A program made the translations under genes and the position numbers. From Lacrimispora amygdalina (GTDB lineage: Bacteria; Bacillota; Clostridia; Lachnospirales; Lachnospiraceae): a stretch of 64,000 nucleotides of DNA. The stretch's first letter is position 1; every line of letters starts with the position of its first letter. Below the pieces are notes generated by a model. That model was not told where the DNA came from. It saw only the letters and a list, made by a program, of their open reading frames with translations, and made no database searches. This document shows, piece after piece, positions 48,302-57,116 of the stretch. Location of the stretch: contig NZ_OAOF01000020.1 of the NCBI RefSeq assembly GCF_900205965.1, positions 23,023 through 87,022 of the forward strand, written 5' to 3'.

Positions 48302-49717
48302 ATGTATGATCCAAAATCGCTGAAAGCGGAAGAATTCATTTCTCATGAAGAAATTCTAGAAACTCTTGATTATGCGGAACAAAACAAAGATAATGTGGAG
48401 CTGATTGATCAGATTATTGCAAAAGCCAGAGAATTAAAGGGGCTTACCCACAGGGAAGCTTCCGTTCTTTTGGCCTGTGATATACCGGAGAAGATCCAGG
48501 AACTTTATAACCTGGCAGAGCAGATCAAAAAGAAGTTCTACGGAAGCCGTATCGTGATGTTTGCGCCGCTCTATCTGTCCAATTACTGTGTAAATGGCTG
48601 TACCTATTGTCCCTATCATTTAAAAAATAAACATATTGCAAGAAAGAAACTGACTCAGGAAGAAGTGGCCAGAGAAGTGATTGCCCTTCAGGATATGGGG
48701 CATAAACGTCTTGCTCTTGAAGCAGGAGAAGATCCGGTCAATAACCCGATTGAGTATATACTGGAATGCATTGACACCATCTATTCCATCAAGCACAAGA
48801 ACGGTGCCATCCGCAGAGTGAATGTCAACATCGCTGCAACAACAGTGGAAAATTACAGGAAACTGAAGGATGCTGGAATCGGAACCTATATTTTATTCCA
48901 GGAAACCTATCATAAGGAAAGCTATGAAAGTCTTCATCCAACTGGCCCCAAACACGATTATGCTTACCATACCGAAGCGATGGACCGGGCTATGCAGGGC
49001 GGTATCGATGATGTAGGAATCGGAGTGCTCTTCGGACTGGAACGTTACAAATATGAGTTTGCCGGTCTGCTCATGCATGCGGAGCATTTAGAGGCAGTTC
49101 ATGGAGTAGGTCCCCATACCATCAGCGTTCCCCGTATTAAGAGTGCTGATGATATTGATCCCAATGCTTTTTCCAATGGCATCGACGACGAGATATTTGC
49201 CAAGCTGTGTGCACTGATCCGCGTCTGCGTTCCATACACGGGCATGATCGTATCCACAAGAGAAAGCCAGAGCGTTAGGGAGAAGGTGATCCGACTCGGT
49301 GTATCCCAGATCAGCGGCGGCTCCAGAACCAGTGTGGGCGGTTATGAGGAAGAGGTGCGCCCTACGGAAACTGAGCAGTTTGACGTATCAGACCAGAGAA
49401 CCCTTGATGAAGTGGTTCACTGGCTGATGGACTTAGGCTATATCCCCTCCTTCTGTACGGCTTGCTATAGGGAAGGCAGGACCGGCGACCGTTTCATGAG
49501 TCTTTGCAAAAGCGGTCAGATCCAGAACTGCTGCCAGCCCAATGCGCTTATGACATTAAAGGAATATTTAATGGATTATGCTTCCGAGGATACAAAGAAA
49601 GTGGGAGAGGCGTTAATTGCAGCGGAATTAAACAATATACCGAAAGAAAAGGTACGTTTGATCTGTGAAGATCATCTGGAGAAAATTGAAGCTGGAATCC
49701 GGGATTTCCGGTTCTGA
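48302..49717 (+). CDS. hydG: [FeFe]-hydrogenase H-cluster radical SAM maturase HydG
   Basis: 471 residues. The radical SAM cluster motif CX3CX2C is seen in NYCVNGCTYCPYH (near residue 100). The C-terminal domain carries CTACYREGRTGD and a later Cys pair (NCCQPNA), matching the second cluster that binds the dangler iron. HydG cleaves tyrosine to p-cresol and dehydroglycine to give the CO and CN ligands of the H-cluster. ThiH is related but lacks that C-terminal site. The start follows AAAGGATG. HydF is next; HydE is not in the window. Confidence 0.95.
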   Translation: MYDPKSLKAEEFISHEEILETLDYAEQNKDNVELIDQIIAKARELKGLTHREASVLLACDIPEKIQELYNLAEQIKKKFYGSRIVMFAPLYLSNYCVNGCTYCPYHLKNKHIARKKLTQEEVAREVIALQDMGHKRLALEAGEDPVNNPIEYILECIDTIYSIKHKNGAIRRVNVNIAATTVENYRKLKDAGIGTYILFQETYHKESYESLHPTGPKHDYAYHTEAMDRAMQGGIDDVGIGVLFGLERYKYEFAGLLMHAEHLEAVHGVGPHTISVPRIKSADDIDPNAFSNGIDDEIFAKLCALIRVCVPYTGMIVSTRESQSVREKVIRLGVSQISGGSRTSVGGYEEEVRPTETEQFDVSDQRTLDEVVHWLMDLGYIPSFCTACYREGRTGDRFMSLCKSGQIQNCCQPNALMTLKEYLMDYASEDTKKVGEALIAAELNNIPKEKVRLICEDHLEKIEAGIRDFRF

Positions 49718-49750
49718 TATACTATTGACGACTGAAAAGAGGAGAACAAT

Positions 49751-50944
49751 ATGGGATTAAATGAGACGCCGTCATCTGAAAGAATTCACATTGGCTTTTT
49801 TGGCCGCCGCAATGCAGGAAAATCAAGTGTTGTCAATGCAGTAACAGGGCAGGAACTGTCTGTAGTATCGGATATTAAGGGAACCACAACAGATCCCGTT
49901 CATAAATCCATGGAACTTCTTCCCATGGGACCGGTAGTAATTATCGATACACCGGGATTTGATGATGAAGGTGCACTGGGAGAGATGCGGGTGCGTAAGA
50001 CAAAGCAGATCTTAAACCGGGTGGACTGTGCAGTACTGGTTGTGGATGGTACCGCTGGAAAAACGCAAGTGGATGAGCAGCTGATCGGCTTATTTACAGA
50101 AAAGAAAATTCCTTACGTAGTTGCTTACAATAAGTCTGATCTTGCAGGAGACGGAGAATATGCAGACGGCTTATCCGTAAGCGCCCAGAACGGGTATCAC
50201 ATTCATGAACTGAAGGAGCGGATCGGAAGTCTGGTCAACACCGGAGATATGAAGATGCGGATTGTAGGGGACTTACTAAAACCCTGTGATCTTGTTATTC
50301 TGGTTATTCCCATTGATTCTGCAGCTCCAAAGGGGAGAATCATTCTGCCCCAGCAGCAGACCATGAGAGATATCTTAGAGGCTGGCGCTGTTGCTATCTC
50401 TGTCCGAGATACGGAATTAAAACACACCATTGAAAAGCTGGGAACGAAGCCTTATCTTGTTATAACAGACAGCCAGGCGTTTGAACAGGTGAATAAGGAC
50501 ACGCCGGATGATATTCTTCTGACTTCATTCTCCATTCTGATGGCAAGATATAAAGGCTTTTTGGAGGATGCAATCAAAGGGGTGGCAGCAATCAGTAAGT
50601 TAAAGGATGGAGACAGAGTTCTCATATCAGAAGGCTGCACCCACCACAGACAGTGTGATGACATCGGTACTGTAAAGCTTCCCCGGTGGCTGAAAGAGTT
50701 TACGGGAAAAGAGCTGGTGATTGAGACTTCTTCCGGCAGGGAATTTCCGGAGGAACTTTCCGGCTATCAGCTGATTATTCACTGCGGCAGCTGTATGTTA
50801 AACGAGAGGGAGATGGAATACCGCAGAAAGACAGCAGCGGATGCAGGAGTGCCATTTACCAACTATGGAACTGCCATTGCTTATATGAAGGGAATATTAA
50901 AGAGAAGCTTAGAAGTGCTTCCGGATCTGGAAAAACTGATCTAG
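49751..50944 (+). CDS. hydF: [FeFe]-hydrogenase H-cluster maturation GTPase HydF
   Basis: 397 residues. N-terminal GTPase: G1 GRRNAGKSSVVNA, G3 DTPGFDDEG, G4 NKSD. A dimer domain follows, then a C-terminal [4Fe-4S]-binding domain with CTHH (about residue 296) and HCGSC (about residue 348), i.e. the CxH...HCxxC set. HydF is the scaffold that carries the two-iron precursor to the hydrogenase. The start follows AAAAGAGGAGAAC. A large GC-rich hairpin follows the gene. Confidence 0.95.
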   Translation: MGLNETPSSERIHIGFFGRRNAGKSSVVNAVTGQELSVVSDIKGTTTDPVHKSMELLPMGPVVIIDTPGFDDEGALGEMRVRKTKQILNRVDCAVLVVDGTAGKTQVDEQLIGLFTEKKIPYVVAYNKSDLAGDGEYADGLSVSAQNGYHIHELKERIGSLVNTGDMKMRIVGDLLKPCDLVILVIPIDSAAPKGRIILPQQQTMRDILEAGAVAISVRDTELKHTIEKLGTKPYLVITDSQAFEQVNKDTPDDILLTSFSILMARYKGFLEDAIKGVAAISKLKDGDRVLISEGCTHHRQCDDIGTVKLPRWLKEFTGKELVIETSSGREFPEELSGYQLIIHCGSCMLNEREMEYRRKTAADAGVPFTNYGTAIAYMKGILKRSLEVLPDLEKLI

Positions 50945-50960
50945 GCAGATGGATTAATAA

Positions 50961-51003
50961 GGCTGCCGCATCGAAGGACATTGTGTCTGGGGATGCGGCA
51001 GCC
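50961..51003 (+). terminator. Large hairpin after hydF, possible terminator
   Basis: The 12-bp perfect stem GGCTGCCGCATC (50961-50972) / GATGCGGCAGCC (50992-51003) has no T tract after it, so it may act as an mRNA end-stabiliser rather than an intrinsic terminator. Confidence 0.5.
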
Positions 51004-51011
51004 TGTGTGTA

Positions 51012-51185
51012 TTAAGAGGTTTTTATATGAGAGGATAAAAGCTGTCTGAATGCGCGCTTTTTCTGACAGGTCATAGTGGAATGCACGGCGTGTGCGTCAA
51101 ACGTGATTTTATCGTATTCAAACAGCAGTTTATAAGGATGACGAAGTTGTTCATATTCCTTTTTCTCCAGCCATCTGCATACTCA
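51012..51185 (-). pseudogene. Coding-like remnant on the minus strand
   Basis: Reading the minus strand gives an open stretch of about 55 codons (WLEKKEYEQLRHPYKLLF, FDAHAVHSTMTCQKKRAF and others) that looks like real protein but has no start codon in frame. An ATG lies in a neighbouring frame (MSMQ), so one frameshift would join them. There is no ribosome site. I do not recognise the family. Probably a decayed gene. Confidence 0.4.
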
Positions 51186-51294
51186 TCTTTGGTATAAGTT
51201 TATCATAAAAAAAGAAAAAGGAAAAGAATAACAATTTATCAGTATTTATGATATTATAAATTTTGATAAGATTTATGACCGAGGAGTATACTGA

Positions 51295-51596
51295 ATGAGA
51301 ATTGAGACAGAACGTTTGATTATACGGTATTTCATTGTGACTATTGGGGGAAAGGCTATGCGTTTGAAAGCACTTCTGCACTTATTTCACATGCGTACTC
51401 CAGACTGGGAGCAAGGCGTATCGTATCCATGTGTAATCCTGAGAATCAGGCGTCATGGAAGCTTTTGGAACGTTTGGGATTTCGAAGAGAGGGGACTCTT
51501 TTGAAAAATATTTATTTTTTTACAGATGAGAATGATAATCCAATCTGGCAGGATACCTTTGAATACGGGTTGTTGAAAGAAGAATGGAAATTTTAA
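51295..51596 (+). pseudogene. Decayed GNAT acetyltransferase gene
   Basis: The start MRIETERLIIR is the classic beginning of RimJ/RimL-type GNATs. After it the frame is lost; a second frame from about 51339 reads YWGKGYAFESTSALISHAYS, RIVSMCNPENQASWKLLERL and GFRREGTLLKN, ending in a TAA at 51594-51596. This is the normal C-terminal half of the family. About 70-80 residues of the middle are missing and the two parts are out of frame, so the gene is broken by deletion and frameshift. Confidence 0.8.
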
Positions 51597-51614
51597 TTAG
51601 AAGGGGGCTGGATC

Positions 51615-52379
51615 ATGAATCTTTTAGGCAGTATGATGATTGCATTCTCCATGTATTCCCGGATCCCTGTGCCCCAGGTTTCATGGACGAAGGAACGGAT
51701 GAAGTATACCATGTGCTTTTTTCCGTTGATTGGAGCGGTGATCGGTTTATTTGAGTATGGTGCTATTTATCTGTTTCGTGTTCTGGGATTTTCTTTTTTA
51801 GAACAAATCCTCCCTGTTGTGATCCCTGTGCTGGTTACAGGGGGAATTCATATGGATGGATTGTTAGATGTAATTGATGCAAAATCCTCCCATGGTGAGA
51901 CAGAAAAAAAGCTGGAGATATTAAAAGATCCACATACCGGAGCATTTGCAATTATTGGATGCGGGATGTATTTCCTTCTATATCTGGCTTTTTTTATGGA
52001 ATTAAAGCCTGATATGATTCCGGCATATTGCATGATATTTGTGATAACCAGAGCCTTAAGCGGTCTGTCTGTTGTCACCTTTCCCATGGCGAAAAAAAGC
52101 GGGCTGGCAGCAGCTTTTTCTGATGCAGCTCAAAAAAAAGTGGTTGGTATTGTTATGGTTCTTTATCTTTTCATTTCCCTGTCTGGAGTCTGGCTTTCAG
52201 CGGGAGGTGAGACTGCTTTCCTGATATTTGCCATATCAACTACGGTGTTTTTTTATTATTACCGGATGTCAAAACGGGAATTTGGAGGAATTACAGGAGA
52301 TCTGGCAGGTTACTTTCTCCAGATCCTGGAATTGACGCTTGTAATGGGGCTGGCAGTACTATCTCATATAAATATATAG
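51615..52379 (+). CDS. cobS: Adenosylcobinamide-GDP ribazoletransferase CobS
   Basis: A 254-residue polytopic membrane enzyme that joins adenosylcobinamide-GDP to alpha-ribazole, the last assembly step. It shows FSMYSRIPVPQVSW at the start, the metal motif GGIHMDGLLDVIDAKSSHG, DPHTGAFAIIGCGMYFLLY and GGITGDLAGY. The start follows AGAAGGGGGC. First gene of the second cobalamin block, just after the GNAT pseudogene. Confidence 0.95.
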   Translation: MNLLGSMMIAFSMYSRIPVPQVSWTKERMKYTMCFFPLIGAVIGLFEYGAIYLFRVLGFSFLEQILPVVIPVLVTGGIHMDGLLDVIDAKSSHGETEKKLEILKDPHTGAFAIIGCGMYFLLYLAFFMELKPDMIPAYCMIFVITRALSGLSVVTFPMAKKSGLAAAFSDAAQKKVVGIVMVLYLFISLSGVWLSAGGETAFLIFAISTTVFFYYYRMSKREFGGITGDLAGYFLQILELTLVMGLAVLSHINI

Positions 52380-52401
52380 AAAGTTTCAGGAAGGAATTAA
52401 G

Positions 52402-52791
52402 ATGAGGTTAATTATCGGTGGAGCGTGGCAGGGAAAGCTTTCCTTTGCCCTGCAGCTTACTAAGACACAAGTGGATGACAAGGCATCTGTGGCAGAAGGG
52501 GCGACTGATCCGTATCAGGCAGCGTTTGAGTGCAGGATCATACATAATTTCCATGAATATGTCAGAAGACTTTTGAAGGATCATATAGATCCGGATGAAT
52601 TTATTTCTGATATACGGGAGAAGAATCCCGAAGTACTGATTACCATCAATGAGCTTGGCTGTGGGATCGTGCCCCAAGATCCGTTTGACAGAACGTGGCG
52701 GGAGAGTGCCGGCAGAGCGGCAGTGAAACTGGCAAAATACAGCGGCGAAGTATACCGCATGGTATGTGGTATACCGGACCGGATTAAATAG
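52402..52791 (+). CDS. Short CobU-like protein with altered Walker A motif
   Basis: 129 residues. It begins MRLIIGGAWQGKLSFALQL, like CobU (GGxxSGKS), but the Ser/Thr after the P-loop Lys is Leu. The C-terminal part INELGCGIVPQDPFDRTWRE...AGRAAVKLAK and VYRMVCGIPDRIK (quoted as separate blocks) matches the CobU end. The middle of CobU, with the phospho-His region, is lacking, and it is about 50 residues shorter than the full CobU at 47.3 kb. It sits between cobS and cbiB in the operon. It may be a regulatory or scaffold paralogue or a distinct kinase; function unproven. Confidence 0.75.
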   Translation: MRLIIGGAWQGKLSFALQLTKTQVDDKASVAEGATDPYQAAFECRIIHNFHEYVRRLLKDHIDPDEFISDIREKNPEVLITINELGCGIVPQDPFDRTWRESAGRAAVKLAKYSGEVYRMVCGIPDRIK

Positions 52792-52812
52792 AACAGGAAA
52801 AAGGACTGACAT

Positions 52813-53796
52813 ATGTTTAAATATCATATAACTGCAGTGTTGGTCGGCTGTTTTCTGGATGCGTGTTTTGGGGACCCCTTATTTTTGTGGCATCCTGTTT
52901 GCGCAATCGGGAACATGATAAGCTGGCTGGAGAAAAAGATGCGACCCCGGTTCCCGGCAAATGTATCAGGGGAAAGACTGGCTGGTGTATGGCTTGTGGT
53001 ACTGGTACTTCTAGCTGCAGGCGGACTTTCTTTTGGGTTACTTTCCGTTTCTTACGGAATTTCCCCCATAGCCGGACTGGCAGTGGAAAGCATCATGTGT
53101 TACCAGATGATGGCATGGCATTCCTTAAGAAAAGAGAGCATGAAAGTATATCATGCATTTTTAAAAAAGGATACGGAACAGGCAAGGCAGGCAGTTTCCA
53201 TGATTGTAGGCCGGGATACTAAGAGTCTTTCTGATATCGGTATCACCAAGGCAGCGGTGGAAACAGTGGCGGAGAATACTTCCGATGGAGTGATTGCGCC
53301 GTTGATTTTTATGACCCTCTTTGGCGGAACCGGTGTATTTCTTTATAAGGCAGTCAACACCATGGATTCCATGGTAGGCTATAAAAACGACCGGTATCTC
53401 TGGTTTGGACGATGTGCCGCCGGGCTTGATGATGTGATGAACTTTATTCCTGCCCGTATCTCGGCATTGCTTATGGTGGCGGCTGGTTTTTTGTGCCAGC
53501 TGTTTTCCAGGGGAAGCTTCTATTGTGGGAAAAATGGATATCGGATCTGGAAACGTGACCGTTTTAATCATAAGAGCCCCAATTCCGCCCAGACCGAATC
53601 AGCCTGTGCGGGGATACTTCAGATTGAGCTGGCCGGGAATGCATGGTACTTCGGAACCTTATATGAAAAGCCTGTCATAGGAGATTCTTTGAGAGAAGTG
53701 GAATATGAAGATATAGCAAGGGCGAATGTGCTGATGACAGTTACCTACATACTGGCGCTGATTCCGGTTGTCATTCTGCTTGTGATCAGCCTTTAG
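52813..53796 (+). CDS. cbiB: Adenosylcobinamide-phosphate synthase CbiB
   Basis: A 327-residue polytopic membrane protein: LDACFGDPLFLWHPVCAIG, MIVGRDTKSL, AVETVAENTSDGVIAPLI, NTMDSMVGYKNDRY and PNSAQTESACAGIL are all CbiB hallmarks. It attaches the aminopropanol (or ethanolamine) phosphate arm to adenosylcobyric acid. The threonine-phosphate decarboxylase that makes this arm is the next gene. The start follows AACAGGAAAAAGG. Confidence 0.95.
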   Translation: MFKYHITAVLVGCFLDACFGDPLFLWHPVCAIGNMISWLEKKMRPRFPANVSGERLAGVWLVVLVLLAAGGLSFGLLSVSYGISPIAGLAVESIMCYQMMAWHSLRKESMKVYHAFLKKDTEQARQAVSMIVGRDTKSLSDIGITKAAVETVAENTSDGVIAPLIFMTLFGGTGVFLYKAVNTMDSMVGYKNDRYLWFGRCAAGLDDVMNFIPARISALLMVAAGFLCQLFSRGSFYCGKNGYRIWKRDRFNHKSPNSAQTESACAGILQIELAGNAWYFGTLYEKPVIGDSLREVEYEDIARANVLMTVTYILALIPVVILLVISL

Positions 53797-53824
53797 AAGA
53801 TACTACTGAAATGGAGAAATAAAG

Positions 53825-54913
53825 ATGGAATATCAGCATGGCGGAGACATTTATACCAATCAGGTTACCATGGATTACTCTGCAAATATCAATCCTCTGG
53901 GTCTTCCTGCCGGCGTCAGGAAGGCACTTTTGCAGGCGGTTGAATCCTGCTTTTGTTATCCTGACAGCCGGTGCGGGAAATTGAGGAAAGAGCTTTCCTT
54001 GTTTCATGAGGTTTCTGAAAAACACATTATTTGCGGAAATGGGGCGGCGGATCTGATCTTTCAGATTGTACAGGTGATAAGACCCGGACGGGCACTTTTA
54101 ATTGCCCCCTCGTTTCTGGAATATGAGCAGGCACTTGAAACTGTATCAGCAGATATATTGTGGTATGATTTAAAAGAAGAGGACGGATTTTCTTTATCCG
54201 TTCATCAGTTAATTGAATGGTTGAAATCCGAAGATCACCGGGTAGAGATGCTGTTTTTGTGCAATCCCAACAATCCCACCGGATATACGCTTGGAAAAGA
54301 GGAAATGAAGACACTTCTGGATTTCTGTAAAACCATGGGGATATACTGCGTAATAGATGAATGTTTCAATGAATTCCTTGATGATCCGAATGACTATTCT
54401 GTACTGGAACTTATATCACAAGGCGGTTATGAACAAGTTTTTATTCTGAAAGCATTTACAAAGATTTACGCCATGGCTGGGCTGCGTCTTGGGTATGGGA
54501 TTACAACCGGAGAAGAAACGCTGGAAAAGATGAACTGCATACGACAGCCGTGGAGTGTTTCTTCCCTTGCGCAGGCGGCAGGAGAGGCGGCGCTTAAGGA
54601 AACGGAATATGTGAATGAGACAAGGAAGCTGATTGCAGCGGAACGGGAATATCTAAAGAAAAACTTAACAGAGCTAGGATTTAAAGTCTATGATTCTAAG
54701 GCAAACTACCTGTTTTTTAAGGATTTAAGGGAGAGTGCCCTTTCTGGGGAAACGCTTTTATATAAAGAACTTCTGGACCAACAGGTATTAATCCGGTCCT
54801 GTTCCAATTACAGAGGGCTTAACGGCACGCATTACCGGATCTGCGTAAAGCAGAGACAGGAAAATGATGCATTTCTTGCTGTATTAAAATCCATACTGAT
54901 AGAAGGAGAATGA
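53825..54913 (+). CDS. cobD: Threonine-phosphate decarboxylase CobD (PLP-dependent)
   Basis: 362 residues, aminotransferase fold type I: ANINPLGLPAGVRKAL at the start, CGNGAADLIFQ, LCNPNNPTGYTL, IDECFNEFLDD, and the PLP Lys in LKAFTKIYAMAGLRLGYG. It makes aminopropanol phosphate from threonine phosphate for CbiB. HisC-type aminotransferases are close relatives, but the position between cbiB and cbiP decides. The start follows AATGGAGAAATAAAG. Confidence 0.92.
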   Translation: MEYQHGGDIYTNQVTMDYSANINPLGLPAGVRKALLQAVESCFCYPDSRCGKLRKELSLFHEVSEKHIICGNGAADLIFQIVQVIRPGRALLIAPSFLEYEQALETVSADILWYDLKEEDGFSLSVHQLIEWLKSEDHRVEMLFLCNPNNPTGYTLGKEEMKTLLDFCKTMGIYCVIDECFNEFLDDPNDYSVLELISQGGYEQVFILKAFTKIYAMAGLRLGYGITTGEETLEKMNCIRQPWSVSSLAQAAGEAALKETEYVNETRKLIAAEREYLKKNLTELGFKVYDSKANYLFFKDLRESALSGETLLYKELLDQQVLIRSCSNYRGLNGTHYRICVKQRQENDAFLAVLKSILIEGE

Positions 54914-54917
54914 GAGC

Positions 54918-56462
54918 ATGGCAAAGACAATCATGATTCAGGGCACCATGTCCAATGCAGGCAAAAGCCTGATTGTGGCAGGGCTGTGCCGGATATTAAA
55001 GCAGGATGGATACCGGGTTTCCCCCTTTAAATCCCAGAATATGGCACTGAATTCCTTTATAACAGAGGAAGGACTGGAGATGGGCAGAGCACAGGTGGTT
55101 CAGGCTGAGGCAGCAGGCGTAAAGCCGGTGGCTTCCATGAACCCGGTGCTGCTTAAACCTACTAACGATACGGGCTCCCAGGTGATTGTCAACGGTGTGT
55201 CCATTGGCAATATGCCTGCAAAGGATTATTTTGTATATAAAAAGAAATTAATACCGGAGATAAAAAAAGCATTTGATACGTTGGCAAAAGAGTATGATAT
55301 TATCGTTATCGAGGGTGCTGGAAGTCCGGCGGAGATCAATTTAAAGCAGGAAGATATCGTCAATATGGGAATGGCTAAGATGGCGGATGCGCCGGTACTG
55401 CTGGTGGGCGATATTGACCGCGGTGGTGTATTTGCCCAGCTTTACGGCACAGTTATGCTTTTAGAACCGGAAGAGAGGGCCAGAATCGGAGGTTTGATTG
55501 TTAATAAATTCCGCGGGGATAAATCCATTTTAGAACCGGGACTTGACATGATAAAAGAGCGGCTTCAGATACCCGTAGCCGGGGTGGTTCCTTATATGAA
55601 TGTGGATATAGAAGATGAAGACAGCCTGGGAAATCATCTGGCAGGAACTGCAAAAACAGAGTGGACGGATGTGGAAATCGCAGTCATCCGTTTCCCCAGA
55701 ATCTCAAATTTCACTGATTTTTCCGTATTCTCTGCAATTCCTTGTGCGGCCCTGCGTTATGTGGATTCGGTATCGAATCTTGGAAAACCGGATCTTGTGA
55801 TACTGCCTGGAAGTAAGAATACCATAGAGGATCTTCTCTGGATGCGCCAGAATGGACTGGAGGCAGCGGTAGTGAAGCTGGAAGCTTCAGGAGTTCCTGT
55901 GTTCGGAATATGCGGCGGATTTCAGATGCTTGGGGAACAGTTAATGGATCCGCAGGCAGTGGAATCTTTAGCCGGCCTTTCAGCTGTACGGGGGATGGGA
56001 CTGCTTCCTGTACGGACTGTATTCGGAGCAGAAAAAACCAGGACAAGAGTGACTGGTGCGTGCACTGCAGTTGATGGTATTTTTGAGGATTTGTCAGGGA
56101 TGAACATCGAAGGCTATGAGATTCACATGGGACAGACGGAGCGTGCGCTTCCGCCCTTATCCTATGTAATGGAAAGTCAGACAGGCTCCCATCTGGCTAA
56201 AATGGATGGCTGCCAGAGAAGAAACGTCTATGGTACCTATATTCACGGTTTCTTTGACAGTGAAGGTGTTGCGGATACCATTATAACAGCGCTGAGAAAG
56301 AAAAAAGGGCTGACGGACCAGCCAGGTAAAACTATCAGCTATCAGGAATACAAGGAAAAGCAATATGACCGGCTGGCGGACCTTTTGCGGGAAAGCCTGG
56401 ATATGGACCGGATTTATCGCCTGATGGGCTTAACCAATGACGACGGAGGAACAAATGTTTAG
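54918..56462 (+). CDS. cbiP: Cobyric acid synthase CbiP
   Basis: 514 residues: an N-terminal ATPase domain with IQGTMSNAGKSLIVAGL, SPFKSQNMALNSFIT and IEGAGSPAEINL, and a glutaminase-like C-terminal domain with nucleophile Cys in FGICGGFQMLGE and EGYEIHMGQT. It amidates positions b, d, e and g of adenosylcobyrinate diamide. The start follows GAAGGAGAATGAGAGC. It overlaps cbiC by 8 bases. Confidence 0.96.
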   Translation: MAKTIMIQGTMSNAGKSLIVAGLCRILKQDGYRVSPFKSQNMALNSFITEEGLEMGRAQVVQAEAAGVKPVASMNPVLLKPTNDTGSQVIVNGVSIGNMPAKDYFVYKKKLIPEIKKAFDTLAKEYDIIVIEGAGSPAEINLKQEDIVNMGMAKMADAPVLLVGDIDRGGVFAQLYGTVMLLEPEERARIGGLIVNKFRGDKSILEPGLDMIKERLQIPVAGVVPYMNVDIEDEDSLGNHLAGTAKTEWTDVEIAVIRFPRISNFTDFSVFSAIPCAALRYVDSVSNLGKPDLVILPGSKNTIEDLLWMRQNGLEAAVVKLEASGVPVFGICGGFQMLGEQLMDPQAVESLAGLSAVRGMGLLPVRTVFGAEKTRTRVTGACTAVDGIFEDLSGMNIEGYEIHMGQTERALPPLSYVMESQTGSHLAKMDGCQRRNVYGTYIHGFFDSEGVADTIITALRKKKGLTDQPGKTISYQEYKEKQYDRLADLLRESLDMDRIYRLMGLTNDDGGTNV

Positions 56463-57087
56463 TAAACTGGAACGGGTGAGACCCGAGGAAATTGAAAAAA
56501 GAAGCTTTGAAATCATCACCCATGAGCTGGGAGATAAGATACTGGACCCGGAACAGGAACTGGTGATCAAACGTGTAATTCATACAACTGCAGATTTTGA
56601 TTATGCAGATAATCTGGTATTTTCACCTCATGCGGTAACACTGGGGATGGAGGCATTGAAAGCAGGCATTCCGGTGATAACCGATACCAATATGGGAAAA
56701 GCGGGAATTAATAAAAAGGCACTTGAACGCGTGGGAAGCAGTGTCCACTGTTTTATGGCTGATGAAGATGTGGCAGAGGATGCGAAAAAAAGGCAGACGA
56801 CTCGTGCTCATGCCAGTATGGATAAGGCTGCCGGGCTTTTGGGCGACTGCATTTTTGCCATAGGCAATGCTCCCACAGCCCTTGTGCACCTTTATGAGCT
56901 TATACAGGAAGGAAAGATAAACCCCAGACTGATCATCGGCGTTCCGGTGGGCTTTGTTAATGTGACTGCGTCCAAGGAGCTGATTCTGTCTCTTCCTGAC
57001 GTACCTTATATCGTGGCAAGAGGAAGAAAAGGGGGAAGCAATGTGGCGGCAGCAATCGTAAATGCCATGCTTTATCAGATTTCATAA
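56455..57087 (+). CDS. cbiC: Cobalt-precorrin-8 methylmutase CbiC
   Basis: 210 residues: IEKRSFEIITHEL, VIKRVIHTTADFDYADNL (with the catalytic His), ITDTNMGKAGINKKAL, AIGNAPTALVHLYEL and GVPVGFVNVTASKEL. It moves the C11 methyl to C12 to give cobyrinate. The start ATG 56455 follows ACGGAGGAACAA inside the end of cbiP. The following sensor operon begins only 29 bases after the stop, without a visible terminator. Confidence 0.96.
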   Translation: MFSKLERVRPEEIEKRSFEIITHELGDKILDPEQELVIKRVIHTTADFDYADNLVFSPHAVTLGMEALKAGIPVITDTNMGKAGINKKALERVGSSVHCFMADEDVAEDAKKRQTTRAHASMDKAAGLLGDCIFAIGNAPTALVHLYELIQEGKINPRLIIGVPVGFVNVTASKELILSLPDVPYIVARGRKGGSNVAAAIVNAMLYQIS

Positions 57088-57116
57088 CATCATTGTTTCT
57101 TAGAGGGGAAAACACC

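Noticed and set aside
53161..53571. Minus-strand open frame of about 136 codons within cbiB
   Set aside because: Shadow of cbiB; translation shows no family features.
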